Part shown: one piece after another, positions 1 through 9,529 of the stretch
Layout: the number at the start of each line of letters is the position of its first letter
How positions within the stretch are numbered: the stretch's first letter is position 1
Assembly: GCF_019967995.1 (NCBI RefSeq)
Contig: NZ_CP065377.1
Span: 2,604,001 to 2,668,000, forward strand
Direction: 5' to 3'
Length of the DNA: 64,000 nucleotides
From: Faecalibacterium prausnitzii
Lineage (GTDB): Bacteria > Bacillota > Clostridia > Oscillospirales > Ruminococcaceae
Translations under genes and position numbers: made by a program
The notes under the pieces: generated by a model
Databases searched by the model: none
What the model was told of the DNA's origin: nothing
What the model saw: the letters and a program-made list of their open reading frames with translations, nothing else

Positions 1-329
1 GTCTCCAGACCGGGCAGATAGTCCGGCACCAGCGAGACGCTGATGCCGATGCGCACCGGCTGGGCGGACTGGATCTCGGCATGGAGGGCCGCCTGCATCT
101 GCTGGAACTGCTCCACCACCGGGGCCGCATGGCGCTGCAGGCTCAGCCCCCGCTCGGTGAGCGAGAGCTTGTGATGGGCGCTGATGAACAGCGGCCCGCA
201 GAGTTCGGCTTCCAGCGCGGTGATGCTCTGCCGCAGCGCCTGCCGCGACAAAAACAGCCGCTGGGCCGCGCGGGTGTAGTTCATCTCCTCGCACAGGACC
301 AGAAAATAATGCAGCTGGCGGATATCCAT
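1..329 (-). CDS. LysR-family transcriptional regulator, N-terminal part
   Basis: The reading frame starts at 329 (MDIRQLHYFLVLCEEMNYTR) behind an AGGAGG-type ribosome binding site and runs off the left edge, so only about 109 residues are visible. Residues 1-60 form the winged helix-turn-helix typical of LysR regulators (AAQRLFLSRQALRQSITALE). The start of the effector-binding domain follows (VRIGISVSL). It is divergent from ridA, the usual arrangement for a LysR protein that regulates its neighbour and itself. The effector cannot be inferred. Confidence 0.85.
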   Translation of the reverse strand, partial: MDIRQLHYFLVLCEEMNYTRAAQRLFLSRQALRQSITALEAELCGPLFISAHHKLSLTERGLSLQRHAAPVVEQFQQMQAALHAEIQSAQPVRIGISVSLVPDYLPGLE

Positions 330-362
330 GGGGCTCCTCCTGAAACAGTGGTTGGTACATAA

Positions 363-391
363 AGAATACCGCCTTTTGCGCGGAATGTAAA
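363..391 (-). promoter_or_regulatory. Promoter of the LysR gene
   Basis: Read on the minus strand, TTTACA (386-391) and TATTCT (363-368) are separated by 17 bases, about 35 bases upstream of the LysR start. Confidence 0.5.
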
Positions 392-419
392 GCCGGACGG
401 CGAAAAAAGTGCCGAACGA

Positions 420-449
420 TTGACAGCACCCGCCCGCCGGGTGTAGACT
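420..449 (+). promoter_or_regulatory. Promoter of ridA with an internal inverted repeat
   Basis: TTGACA (420-425) and TAGACT (444-449) are 18 bases apart. The spacer contains the perfect inverted repeat CACCCG-N5-CGGGTG (427-443). A dyad between -35 and -10 in a LysR-divergent intergenic region is a plausible operator; that role is inference. Confidence 0.6.
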
Positions 450-500
450 CAGCATAGCAAACGCATTTCACATCTCAGATGAAGAAAGAAGGAGTATCCT

Positions 501-869
501 ATGAAAGTGATCGCTACAGAAAAGGCCCCCGGCGCCATCGGCCCCTACTCGCAGGGCTTTCTCACCAACGGTTTTGTTTACACCTCCGGCCAGATCCCGG
601 TGAACCCCGCCGACGGCACCATCCCCGAAGGCATCGCCGCACAGGCGGAGCAGAGCTGCAAGAACGTCGGCGCCATTCTGGAAGCCGGCGGCAGCGGCTT
701 TGACAAGGTGGTCAAGACCACCTGCTTCCTGGCCGACATCGCGGATTTTGCGGCCTTCAACGAGGTTTACGCCAAGTTCTTCACCTCCAAGCCCGCCCGC
801 AGCTGTGTCGCCGTCAAGGACCTGCCCAAGGGCGTCCTGTGCGAGGTCGAGGCCATCGCAGAGGCGTGA
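501..869 (+). CDS. ridA: RidA family enamine/imine deaminase
   Basis: The 122-residue protein has the length and pattern of the YjgF/YER057c/UK114 (RidA) family. The N terminus carries GAIGPYSQG (11-19). The C terminus carries the conserved arginine (R100 in PARSCVAV) and an acidic CEVEAIA end. RidA proteins hydrolyse reactive 2-aminoacrylate and other enamines released by PLP enzymes, in the cytoplasm as trimers. The start follows GAAGGAG. It is a single-gene unit ending in the terminator at 913-958 and is probably controlled by the divergent LysR protein. Confidence 0.93.
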   Translation: MKVIATEKAPGAIGPYSQGFLTNGFVYTSGQIPVNPADGTIPEGIAAQAEQSCKNVGAILEAGGSGFDKVVKTTCFLADIADFAAFNEVYAKFFTSKPARSCVAVKDLPKGVLCEVEAIAEA

Positions 870-912
870 TCCGCCGTCTGTACCCGGTTCCGGGTGCTGC
901 ATGAAGCTGCAA

Positions 913-958
913 AAAAGCCAGAACTGCGCTGCCGTTTGGCAGACCAGTTCTGGCTTTT
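913..958. terminator. Bidirectional terminator between ridA and the ECF gene
   Basis: AAAAGCCAGAACTG (913-926) pairs perfectly with CAGTTCTGGCTTTT (945-958). The runs of A and T on the two sides let it serve both convergent units. Confidence 0.85.
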
Positions 959-1008
959 GTTATTTTATGATCGGGCCGGACGCGCTGCCCTGACGTGTGG
1001 CGCGTCGC

Positions 1009-1608
1009 TTACTTCAAAAACTTGCGCACAGCACGGGCGACGATGCCGCCCAGGATGCCGGACACCAGGAACTCGGCCACGCCCTGCACACCGACCAGCA
1101 GGACGACGAACATGAACGGGTTGGCCGCGCCCTTGACGGACACGAGGTTCTGGACATAGTCGCAGCCGTAGAAGGCCAGCACGATGTAGCCCATGAAGAA
1201 CAGGGTGTTCAGGGCCGGGGCGCACATGGCGCTGAGGATGTAGCTCCAGGTGCCGGGCTTGTCCAGCTTCTTCAGGCCGTTGAAGATGAGGCCGACGCAC
1301 AGGCCCATCAGCACACGCATCCCCACGCAGAGGATGAAGGTGTTGACCGGGCTGACCTGGAACAGGGCCCCGGTCATGGCCGAAGCGCCGGTGATGGCGT
1401 CATAGAAGCTCACCGCGCCGAACACGCCGCCCAGGATGGCACCCGCAGCGGGGCCCATGGTGATGGCACCCACGGCGATGGGAAGGGTCAAAAAGCTCAT
1501 GTAAAGCGGGCCCATGGGCACACTGCCCAGGCCGATGGCCTTCATGACCAGCTCGATGGCGACCAGCAGTGCCAGCCGGGTGAGAGTACGAAGATCGTTG
1601 TTTTTCAT
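1009..1608 (-). CDS. ECF transporter S component, probably for pantothenate
   Basis: A 199-residue, very hydrophobic protein with about six membrane segments. The LPIAVGAITMGPAAGAILGG stretch (about 42-61) is typical of ECF S components of the PF12822 type. S components bind a vitamin and dock onto a shared energising module (EcfA/A'/T), which is not in this window. Two genes upstream in the same orientation is coaX, and coaBC follows divergently. That context makes pantothenate the most likely substrate (PanT-like); this is inferred from context, not a residue signature. The start is preceded by GCAGGAGGAAAAC. Confidence 0.8.
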   Translation of the reverse strand: MKNNDLRTLTRLALLVAIELVMKAIGLGSVPMGPLYMSFLTLPIAVGAITMGPAAGAILGGVFGAVSFYDAITGASAMTGALFQVSPVNTFILCVGMRVLMGLCVGLIFNGLKKLDKPGTWSYILSAMCAPALNTLFFMGYIVLAFYGCDYVQNLVSVKGAANPFMFVVLLVGVQGVAEFLVSGILGGIVARAVRKFLK

Positions 1609-1730
1609 TCTGTTTTCCTCCTGCTGCCGTTCCGCCCTTACGTCGGATACGGCGCAAACCTGCCCGCTCTATGCGGGATAAATTTTGTTGATACGGACTT
1701 CAGACACGCTTGTCAGGGCATTGTCCGTGG

Positions 1731-2702
1731 TCAGAACTTGAGTCCTGCTGACCGCCGGGCCACGGTCAGCACCTTGCTGACGGCCACAGAGGTATCCAGC
1801 ATCCGGCTGCAAAGCTCCTGGTCCCCGCCCTCGATGGCGCGGGCGAACGCATGGAACTCGGCCGCCTGCCGGGGGCGGCCGCCGTTGAGGTTGTAGTGCT
1901 CTTCCTTGCCCTCATTGGGGTGGAAGGTCACACCGCCGCACCAGTTGGCGGTGGATTTCTGCAAAATATAGCCCTTCGTGCCCTGGATGATATACCGGGC
2001 CGGTGCGCCGCAGTCCTTGGCGGCGATGCTCACCGCGCGGAAGCTGTTGTATTCCATGGTCAGGATGCCGCTGGTGTCGATGCCGCGCTCGATGTTGGCG
2101 GTGTAGTGCACCTGATTCGGCTCGCCGAACAGGCCCACGATGTAGCTGATGTTGTAGACGTTCAGGTCCATCAGTGCGCCGCCCGCACGGGCCGGGTCAA
2201 AGGAGACCGGCGTCTCCCCGGCGCAGAAGGCATCGTACCGGCTGGAATACTGGCTGAAGTTGCACTGCACCAGCTTCACCTTGCCCACGCGGGGCAGCAG
2301 CTCGCGGATCTTGTTGTAATTTTCCAGATACTGGGTGGTCATGGCCTCGAACAGGAAGACTTTCCTGCGGCGGGCCAGATTCGCCAGCTCCTCTGCCTGC
2401 AAGGCATTGATGGCCATTGGCTTTTCCACGATGACGTGCTTCCCCGCCTCGATGGCCACCTTGGCATAGCGGGCGTGCTGGTTGTTCGGCACGGCCAGAT
2501 AGACCACGTCCACGTCCTGTAACAACTCAAAATAGTTGGTGGTATGCTGGGGGATGCCGTACTGTTCGCACAGCTCCCCCGCCGCCTCTGCGCTGCGCTG
2601 GGTGCTGCAGATGCACTGCACCGTAAAAGGCGAGTCCGCCCCGGTCAGCCACGGCAAAAATTCCCGCACGATCATGCCCGTGCCCAGAATCCCTAATTTC
2701 AT
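1731..2702 (-). CDS. Gfo/Idh/MocA family oxidoreductase
   Basis: The N-terminal Rossmann fold begins MKLGILGTGMIVREF (GxGxxG-type loop). The family EKP motif appears as GKHVIVEKPMA (about residues 87-97), and a C-terminal substrate domain ends near residue 323. These enzymes oxidise or reduce sugars, inositols or related compounds with NAD(P); the substrate is not evident. I start at the second methionine (2702) because GGAGAAGAGA lies at the right distance before it. The upstream ATG at 2714 has a Shine-Dalgarno-like AGG touching it. It lies between coaX and the ECF gene and is probably co-transcribed. Confidence 0.85.
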   Translation of the reverse strand: MKLGILGTGMIVREFLPWLTGADSPFTVQCICSTQRSAEAAGELCEQYGIPQHTTNYFELLQDVDVVYLAVPNNQHARYAKVAIEAGKHVIVEKPMAINALQAEELANLARRRKVFLFEAMTTQYLENYNKIRELLPRVGKVKLVQCNFSQYSSRYDAFCAGETPVSFDPARAGGALMDLNVYNISYIVGLFGEPNQVHYTANIERGIDTSGILTMEYNSFRAVSIAAKDCGAPARYIIQGTKGYILQKSTANWCGGVTFHPNEGKEEHYNLNGGRPRQAAEFHAFARAIEGGDQELCSRMLDTSVAVSKVLTVARRSAGLKF

Positions 2703-2725
2703 TCTCTTCTCCATCCTGTCTGTCG

Positions 2726-3604
2726 TCAGCCTGCTTTGGCCTCATCCTCGCGGCGCTCCCGGCGCTGCGGGTGGGGTCGGCGGGCGCGGCGGAAGTTCTG
2801 GTTCCGCTTTTTGCCGCCGCCTGCGTGGTGCTGCGGCGCATTCATCTGGTACAGCAGCGCCAGACCCTTCATCAGCAGTTCGGGGTCGTAGGTCAGCGGA
2901 TGGCGGCAGAGCGGGGTGACGTATTTGGCCAGACCGCCGGTCACGACCAGCGTTGCCGGGCGGCCCAGTTCTTCTTCGATGCGCTGGGTGATGCCGTCCA
3001 GCAGCACCGCCGTGCCCAGCACCGAGCCGGACAGCATACAGCTCTCGGTGTTCACACCGATGGCGCTCTTCGGGGAGCCGAGACGCACCTGCGGAAGCTG
3101 GGCACAGCGCTCCCCCAGAGCCCGCAGTCCGGTGGACAGGCCGGGGCAGATGACGCCGCCCCGGAACACCCGGTCCTCATCCACCACATTGAAGGTGGTG
3201 GCCGTGCCCAGGTCCACCGTGATGACCGGCAGCGGGAACTTTGCCGCCGCATAGGCAGCATCGACCAGACGGTCCTTGCCCACGGTATGGGGGTCGGGCA
3301 CGCCCATGGTCAGGCCGGTGCGGATGTCCGGCGATACGATGACCGGCTTTTTGCCGGTGTAATGGCGGGCGCACTCGGCCAGCGCCCCCGTGATCTGGGG
3401 CACAACGCTGGTCAGCACCGCACCCTCAAAGCGCATGGGGCGCTCCGGGTGGCGGCGGTGCGAAAACACCTTTTCCATCTCGGCGCGGTACTCCGCCGCC
3501 GTGCGGGTGCGCACCGTATCCATGTGGGCCACAAAGCATACACGTCCGTCCTTGATGCCCCCCAGGGCGACGGTGGTGTTGCCTATATCAATGGCTAAGA
3601 TCAT
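2726..3604 (-). CDS. coaX: Type III pantothenate kinase
   Basis: Phosphorylates pantothenate, the first committed step to coenzyme A. The start at 3604 (MILAIDIGNTTVALGG) follows AAAGG and gives 292 residues. Visible are the N-terminal phosphate loop DIGNTT (6-11), PHTVGKDR (105-112), and the second ATPase-fold strand DLGTATTF (131-138). The fold ends around GLALLY. After it comes a tail of about 40 residues very rich in Arg and Lys that typical CoaX proteins lack. Type III kinases are not feedback-inhibited by CoA, so control may be at the RNA level; the leader contains a possible pseudoknot. Confidence 0.93.
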   Translation of the reverse strand: MILAIDIGNTTVALGGIKDGRVCFVAHMDTVRTRTAAEYRAEMEKVFSHRRHPERPMRFEGAVLTSVVPQITGALAECARHYTGKKPVIVSPDIRTGLTMGVPDPHTVGKDRLVDAAYAAAKFPLPVITVDLGTATTFNVVDEDRVFRGGVICPGLSTGLRALGERCAQLPQVRLGSPKSAIGVNTESCMLSGSVLGTAVLLDGITQRIEEELGRPATLVVTGGLAKYVTPLCRHPLTYDPELLMKGLALLYQMNAPQHHAGGGKKRNQNFRRARRPHPQRRERREDEAKAG

Positions 3605-3633
3605 ATTTGGGAAACCTTTCTGAAGATACGTAC

Positions 3634-3686
3634 AACCTCTCCGTCTGCTTCGCATTGACTGAGAGGTTCCTTTCACTCTAAGTCAA
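3634..3686 (-). promoter_or_regulatory. coaX leader with interlocking inverted repeats (possible pseudoknot)
   Basis: AACCTCTC (3634-3641) is complementary to GAGAGGTT (3661-3668). TTGACT (3655-3660), inside that loop, is complementary to AGTCAA (3681-3686) outside it. The crossed pairing is the topology of an H-type pseudoknot at the 5' end of the coaX transcript. Function is unknown. Confidence 0.45.
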
Positions 3687-3691
3687 GGGTT

Positions 3692-3720
3692 ATTTTACCG
3701 CATTTTGCCTTCCGTTACAA
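3692..3720 (-). promoter_or_regulatory. Promoter of the coaX operon
   Basis: Minus strand: TTGTAA (3715-3720), 17-base spacer, TAAAAT (3692-3697). Transcription should begin near 3685, just before the structured leader. Confidence 0.65.
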
Positions 3721-3739
3721 GTGCTGCAAAAAGATTTTA

Positions 3740-3768
3740 TTGTGCTGGCGGCAATTTTGCATTATACT
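3740..3768 (+). promoter_or_regulatory. Promoter of coaBC
   Basis: TTGTGC (3740-3745), 17-base spacer, TATACT (3763-3768), about 35 bases before the coaBC start. Confidence 0.6.
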
Positions 3769-3803
3769 AAGGAGAGCAAACCAGAGATTTGGGAGGTTTT
3801 TGG

Positions 3804-5000
3804 ATGGATCTGAACGGAAAATGCGTCCTTTTGGGCGTCACCGGCGGCATTGCCGCCTATAAAATGGCGAATGTCGCCAGCGCACTGCGCAAGCTGGGGG
3901 CCGACGTCGAGGTCATCATGACCCGGAACGCCACCCAGTTCATCACCCCCATCACGTTCGAAACGCTCACCGGCCACAAGTGCATGGTGGACACCTTCGA
4001 CCGGGATTTCAAGTTCGAGGTCACTCATATCGCGCTGGCCAAAAAGGCCGATGTCATCCTCGTTGCACCGGCCACGGCCAATGTCATCGCCAAAATGGCC
4101 CACGGCATTGCCGACGACATGCTGACCACGACCGTCCTCGCGGCCAAATGCCCGAAGCTGGTCTCCCCTGCCATGAACACCGGGATGCTGGAAAACCCCA
4201 TCACCCAGGACAACATCGCCACGCTGGAGCGCTACGGCTTCACCGTCATCCCGTCCGAGAGCGGTGTGCTGGCCTGCAAAGATGTGGGCAGCGGCCGCCT
4301 GCCGAAGGAAGATGTCCTCATTGAGTACATCCTCCACGCCATTGCCCGCCCGAAGGACCTGGCTGGGCTGCGCATCGCCGTGACCGCCGGCCCCACCCAG
4401 GAGCCGCTAGACCCTGTGCGCTACCTGACCAACCACTCCACCGGCAAGATGGGCTACGCCGTGGCCCGCGCCGCCGCGATACGGGGCGCAGACGTCACCC
4501 TCATCCACGGCCCCACGGCCCTGCCGCCGGTCCGGTTCACCGAGGATGTGCCCATCACCACCGCACAGGACATGTACGACGCCGTGACCAGCCGCTTTGA
4601 CGCGATGGACATCCTCGTCATGGCCGCTGCCGTGGCCGACTACCGCCCCGCCACCGTCGCCAACGACAAGATCAAGAAAAAGGACGGCGACCTGTCCATC
4701 CCGGTGGAGCGCACCGCCGACATCCTCGGCACCATCGGCCCCCGGAAGACCCGGCAGTTCCTCTGCGGCTTCTCGATGGAGACCCGCGACATGCTGGAAA
4801 ACTCCTCGGCCAAGCTGACCCGGAAGAACCTCGACATGGTGGTCGCCAACAACCTGAAGGTGGCTGGTGCCGGTTTCGGCGTGGACACCAACGTCGTCAC
4901 CTTCATCACCCCGGACGGTGCCCGCGAACTGCCCCTCATGAGCAAATCGGACGTCGCCGACGCCATTCTGGACGAGATCCTGAAGCGGCGGAACGGGTGA
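3804..5000 (+). CDS. coaBC: Bifunctional phosphopantothenoylcysteine synthetase/decarboxylase
   Basis: Two steps of coenzyme A synthesis in one 398-residue protein. The N-terminal CoaC flavoprotein domain shows GVTGGIAAYK (11-20), the catalytic histidine in THIALAK (H75), APATANV (88-94) and SPAMNTGM (121-128). The C-terminal CoaB domain shows GPTQEPLDPVRYLTNHSTG and AAAVADYRP, followed by KIKKK, the nucleotide- and substrate-binding segments. The start at 3804 follows GGGAGG; the methionine at 3789 lies upstream of that site. It is divergent from coaX, so the coenzyme A genes share one intergenic region. Confidence 0.95.
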   Translation: MDLNGKCVLLGVTGGIAAYKMANVASALRKLGADVEVIMTRNATQFITPITFETLTGHKCMVDTFDRDFKFEVTHIALAKKADVILVAPATANVIAKMAHGIADDMLTTTVLAAKCPKLVSPAMNTGMLENPITQDNIATLERYGFTVIPSESGVLACKDVGSGRLPKEDVLIEYILHAIARPKDLAGLRIAVTAGPTQEPLDPVRYLTNHSTGKMGYAVARAAAIRGADVTLIHGPTALPPVRFTEDVPITTAQDMYDAVTSRFDAMDILVMAAAVADYRPATVANDKIKKKDGDLSIPVERTADILGTIGPRKTRQFLCGFSMETRDMLENSSAKLTRKNLDMVVANNLKVAGAGFGVDTNVVTFITPDGARELPLMSKSDVADAILDEILKRRNG

Positions 5001-5023
5001 ACAGGCGGTTCGCATCCCACAAA

Positions 5024-5064
5024 AAAGCTCCCTGCCGCACATTTTGTGCCCGGCAGGGAGCTTT
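5024..5064. terminator. Bidirectional terminator coaBC/murC
   Basis: AAAGCTCCCTGCCG (5024-5037) and CGGCAGGGAGCTTT (5051-5064) form a 14-bp stem between convergent genes, with A and T runs outside. Confidence 0.85.
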
Positions 5065-5093
5065 GGTTTTATTGGTCACCGGATGCGGCGGTT

Positions 5094-6470
5094 TCAGTCC
5101 TTTGCCACCATCATCTTGCTGGCCTTATAGATATCGCCGCAGCCGAGGGTGATGACGAGGTCCCCTTCGCGGGCATTGTCCTTGACCCACTGCGCCGCAG
5201 CTTCCAGGCTGTCCACCAGGACTGCGTTCGGGATCTGGGCGGCCAGCTTGGCGCTGGTGATGGAGGGGTCGTTCGGCTCACGGCTGCCCATGATGGGGGT
5301 CAGCACTGTGATGTCGGGGATCTTGAAGACATCCACGAAGTCGTTGAACAGCATCTTGGTCCGGCTGTATGTAAACGGCTGGTGGACAGCGATGAGGCGC
5401 TTGTAGCCCATCTCGCGGGCCGTGGTCAGGGTCGCACGGATCTCGGTGGGGTGGTGTGCGTAGTCGTCCACGACCACTGCACCGTTGCACTCACCGTACA
5501 GCTCAAAGCGGCGGCCTGCGCCCTTGAAGTTCAGGGCTGCATCGGCGCACTGCTCTACGGTCAGGCCCACAAAGCGGCAGACGGCGCACATGGCCAGCGC
5601 ATTGTACACGTTGTGACGGCCGGGCACCGCCAGACGGATGTGGCCGGTGACCTTGCCCCACTCCTGGAGGTCGAACTCAAAGAAGCCGGGCTTGTACTCC
5701 TGCACATTGATGGCACGGTAGTCACCGTCGTTGTCGATGCCAAAGGTGCGGACGCGGCGGTCCAGGGTGTACATGACATCCATGGTGTTCTTATCGTCGG
5801 CGTTGGCGAAGATCATGAACTGGGTCATCAGGGCGAAGCGCTTGAACGCGAACTTCAGCTCGCCCATGCTGCCGTAGTAGTCCAGATGGTCGTTGTCGAT
5901 GTTCAGCACGACCGACAGATACGGGGTCAGCTTGAGGAAGGTCTCGGAATATTCGCAGGCCTCGATGACGATGTCGTCGCCCTTGCCGGCCTTGCCGTAG
6001 CCGCCGATGAGGGGCAGCTTGCCGCCGATAACGGCAGAGGGGTCGCGGCCTGCCAGCTCCAGCGCCGTGGTGATCATGGACGTGGTGGTCGTCTTGCCGT
6101 GGGTGCCGGAAACGCAGATGCTGTCCTTATACAGGCGGCTGACGTAGCCCAGCAGGACGCTGCGCTCCACGGTGGGGATGCCGTAGGAAACCGCCGCATT
6201 CAGCTCCACATTGTCCTTCGAGATGGCAGCCGAGTAGACCACGAGGTCGGTGCCAATGACGTTGTCGGCGCTGTGGCCCAGCGAGACCTTGACGCCCATC
6301 TCCCGCTCGTACTGGATGATGCTTCCGTCCAGCACATCGCTGCCGGAGATCACATAGCCCTTGGCGTTGAGGATCTGGATCAGCGGATACATGCCGCTGC
6401 CGCCGCAGCCAATGAAGTGGATCTTCTTCACATTATCAAGCAGATGCTTGGTATAGTCGGTAACAAACAT
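5094..6470 (-). CDS. murC: UDP-N-acetylmuramate--L-alanine ligase
   Basis: Adds the first amino acid to UDP-MurNAc in peptidoglycan precursor synthesis. The 458-residue form starting at 6470 has the nucleotide-sugar loop FIGCGGSGM (19-27), the Mur ligase P-loop GTHGKTTTT (122-130), the ENNNDH-like NIDNDHLDYYG stretch and the DDYAHHPTE motif. The start is preceded by TTTGGAGGTTG. The open frame continues upstream to 6572, but that part looks like untranslated leader with a hydrophobic chance translation. It is a single gene, divergent from degV. Confidence 0.95.
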   Translation of the reverse strand: MFVTDYTKHLLDNVKKIHFIGCGGSGMYPLIQILNAKGYVISGSDVLDGSIIQYEREMGVKVSLGHSADNVIGTDLVVYSAAISKDNVELNAAVSYGIPTVERSVLLGYVSRLYKDSICVSGTHGKTTTTSMITTALELAGRDPSAVIGGKLPLIGGYGKAGKGDDIVIEACEYSETFLKLTPYLSVVLNIDNDHLDYYGSMGELKFAFKRFALMTQFMIFANADDKNTMDVMYTLDRRVRTFGIDNDGDYRAINVQEYKPGFFEFDLQEWGKVTGHIRLAVPGRHNVYNALAMCAVCRFVGLTVEQCADAALNFKGAGRRFELYGECNGAVVVDDYAHHPTEIRATLTTAREMGYKRLIAVHQPFTYSRTKMLFNDFVDVFKIPDITVLTPIMGSREPNDPSITSAKLAAQIPNAVLVDSLEAAAQWVKDNAREGDLVITLGCGDIYKASKMMVAKD

Positions 6471-6806
6471 AATAAGGCAACCTCCAAATAAACATAAAAC
6501 GGCCGCAGCGCAGACCGATCTCATTTTGATCCATCGTGTGGTACTACTTATTATATAATTTTTGGCGGACAAAATAAACAGTTCCGAGCGAATTTTCGGA
6601 AAGAACCATAAAAAACCGGTTTATTTTGTGACAACTGTACACAAATGCCAGCCTTTTTCCGCCAGAATCAGCGATTCACAAAAGATTCACATTTCATTTT
6701 TGTGATTGCCTAACAAACTTTAAGCTTTTGTGCTATGATAATTCAGGATTTTGAAGAAACCAACGCGCTGCGGCCCGGCCCGGCGAACAGAAGAGGAGTA
6801 TCGAAC
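6471..6806. other. Intergenic region between murC and degV
   Basis: An AT-rich divergent control region of 336 bases. On the minus strand there is a good -10 (TATAAT, within 6552-6560) for murC with only a weak TTTATT at -35. On the plus strand the extended -10 of degV lies at 6731-6739. I see no gene or RNA in between. Confidence 0.5.
6731..6739 (+). promoter_or_regulatory. Extended -10 promoter of degV
   Basis: TGCTATGAT is an extended -10 element (TG-N-TATGAT) with no good -35. It lies about 68 bases before the degV start. Confidence 0.45.
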
Positions 6807-7649
6807 ATGAAGATCAAGATTACTGCGGACAGCACCTGTGACCTGTCCGAAACGCTGCTGCGGCAGTGGAATATCTCGCTCATCCCCATGCACATCCTGA
6901 TGGGCGAGGAAAGCCTGCTGGACGGCGTTACCGTCCGCCCCGCCGATGTATTCACCCATGTGCAGAACGGCGGCAAGATGCCGAAATCCGCTGCCCCGAA
7001 CCTCGTGGAGTACACGGATTTCTTTACGCCCTTTGCTAAAGACTACGATGCCGTCATCCACATCTGTGTCGGGTCCAAGTTCTCGTCCTGCTGCCAGAAC
7101 GCAAAACTCGCCGCGCAGGAGTTCGGGAACGTCTCGGTCGTGGATAGCGAGAACATCTGCACCGGGCAGGGCTATCTCGTCCTGCGGGCAGCCAAGCTCG
7201 CGGCGGACGGCCTGCCGCCCCGGAACATCTGTATGCGGCTGCAAGCCCTTGCCAAGAAGGTCGATCTCAGCTTCGTGCTCAACCAGTTGGACTACATGGC
7301 CAAGAGTGGCCGCTGCTCCGGCGTGCTGGCCTTCGGGGCCAACATTCTGGGCATCAAGCCCAGTCTGGCCGTCATCGACGGCGAGCTGAAGGTGGTCAAG
7401 AAGTACCGCGGTCAGCTTCCCATCTGCGTGGGCAAATACATCACCGAGAAGCTGGCTGACCGAGACGACATCGATACCAGTGTCGTCTTCCTCTCCTCCT
7501 GCCAGCCCAAACCCGGCTGTTTGGAGGCCGTCAAGGCCGGGCTTGCACAGTACGGCAAGTTCGAGCAGATCATCGAGACGGACATCGGTACCACCATCGG
7601 CGGCTACTCCGGCCCCGGCACCATCGGTATCGTTTTTGCCACAAAGTAA
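6807..7649 (+). CDS. DegV family fatty-acid-binding protein
   Basis: The 280-residue protein begins MKIKITADSTCDLS, the signature start of the DegV family, and carries SSCCQNAKLAAQEF and the late GPGTIGIVF segment. DegV proteins (FakB-like) bind a fatty acid and present it to the kinase FakA for incorporation into phospholipid. No fakA is in this window, so the precise role is open. The start at 6807 follows AGAGGAG. It is a single-gene unit ending in a bidirectional terminator. Confidence 0.88.
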   Translation: MKIKITADSTCDLSETLLRQWNISLIPMHILMGEESLLDGVTVRPADVFTHVQNGGKMPKSAAPNLVEYTDFFTPFAKDYDAVIHICVGSKFSSCCQNAKLAAQEFGNVSVVDSENICTGQGYLVLRAAKLAADGLPPRNICMRLQALAKKVDLSFVLNQLDYMAKSGRCSGVLAFGANILGIKPSLAVIDGELKVVKKYRGQLPICVGKYITEKLADRDDIDTSVVFLSSCQPKPGCLEAVKAGLAQYGKFEQIIETDIGTTIGGYSGPGTIGIVFATK

Positions 7650-7664
7650 ATCGCACCGCACAAA

Positions 7665-7702
7665 AGCACCCCACCGGCAGCAGGCGCTGCGGATGGGGTG
7701 CT
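7665..7702. terminator. Bidirectional terminator degV/atpC
   Basis: AGCACCCCA (7665-7673) pairs with TGGGGTGCT (7694-7702), with an inner CAGC/GCTG stem. It lies between convergent degV and the ATP synthase operon. Confidence 0.75.
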
Positions 7703-7710
7703 GTTTGCTG

Positions 7711-8112
7711 TTACGGGTGGATGGAGGTGCGGACGAGAGCGCGCTTCAGGCGGGCCTGGGCCAGCTCATAGTCGCGCTTGTCCAGGTTCTTCTGTGCCAG
7801 AAGCTCTTCGGCGCGCTTTTTGGAGGCCTCGGCGCGGGCCTGGTCGATCTCCTCGGCCCACTCCCAGGTGGTGGCGACCAGCCGGACAGTTCCGTCCAGC
7901 ACGGTGAGCATCCCGCCCATGCAGGCAGCACGGCGGCGCTGGCCCTCCGCGTCCACGATGTGGGCCTCGCCCATGCCCAGCGCGGTGCAGTAGTCGCCGT
8001 GCTTGGCCAGAATGGCAAGGTCACCGTCGATGGCGCGGCAGACCACCCGCTCGGCCTGCCCGTCAAAGGCACAGCCGTCCGGCGTGACCACCGTCAGATG
8101 AAAGGTCGTCAT
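7711..8112 (-). CDS. atpC: ATP synthase F1 subunit epsilon
   Basis: 133 residues: an N-terminal beta sandwich (TTFHLTVVTPDG, GDLAILAKHGDY) followed by two C-terminal helices (EEIDQARAEASKKRAEELLA), as in epsilon subunits. It lies in the central stalk and its helical arm can restrain ATP hydrolysis. It is the last gene of the atp operon, 3 bases after atpD. Confidence 0.93.
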   Translation of the reverse strand: MTTFHLTVVTPDGCAFDGQAERVVCRAIDGDLAILAKHGDYCTALGMGEAHIVDAEGQRRRAACMGGMLTVLDGTVRLVATTWEWAEEIDQARAEASKKRAEELLAQKNLDKRDYELAQARLKRALVRTSIHP

Positions 8113-8115
8113 GGT

Positions 8116-9513
<1,398 letters not shown>

Positions 9514-9529
9514 CTACAACTCCTTACTT

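Noticed and set aside
5046..6491. A 481-codon plus-strand frame opposite murC
   Set aside because: Same explanation: low-complexity His/Gln/Val/Ala composition typical of the antisense of a GC-rich gene, while the minus strand encodes intact MurC.
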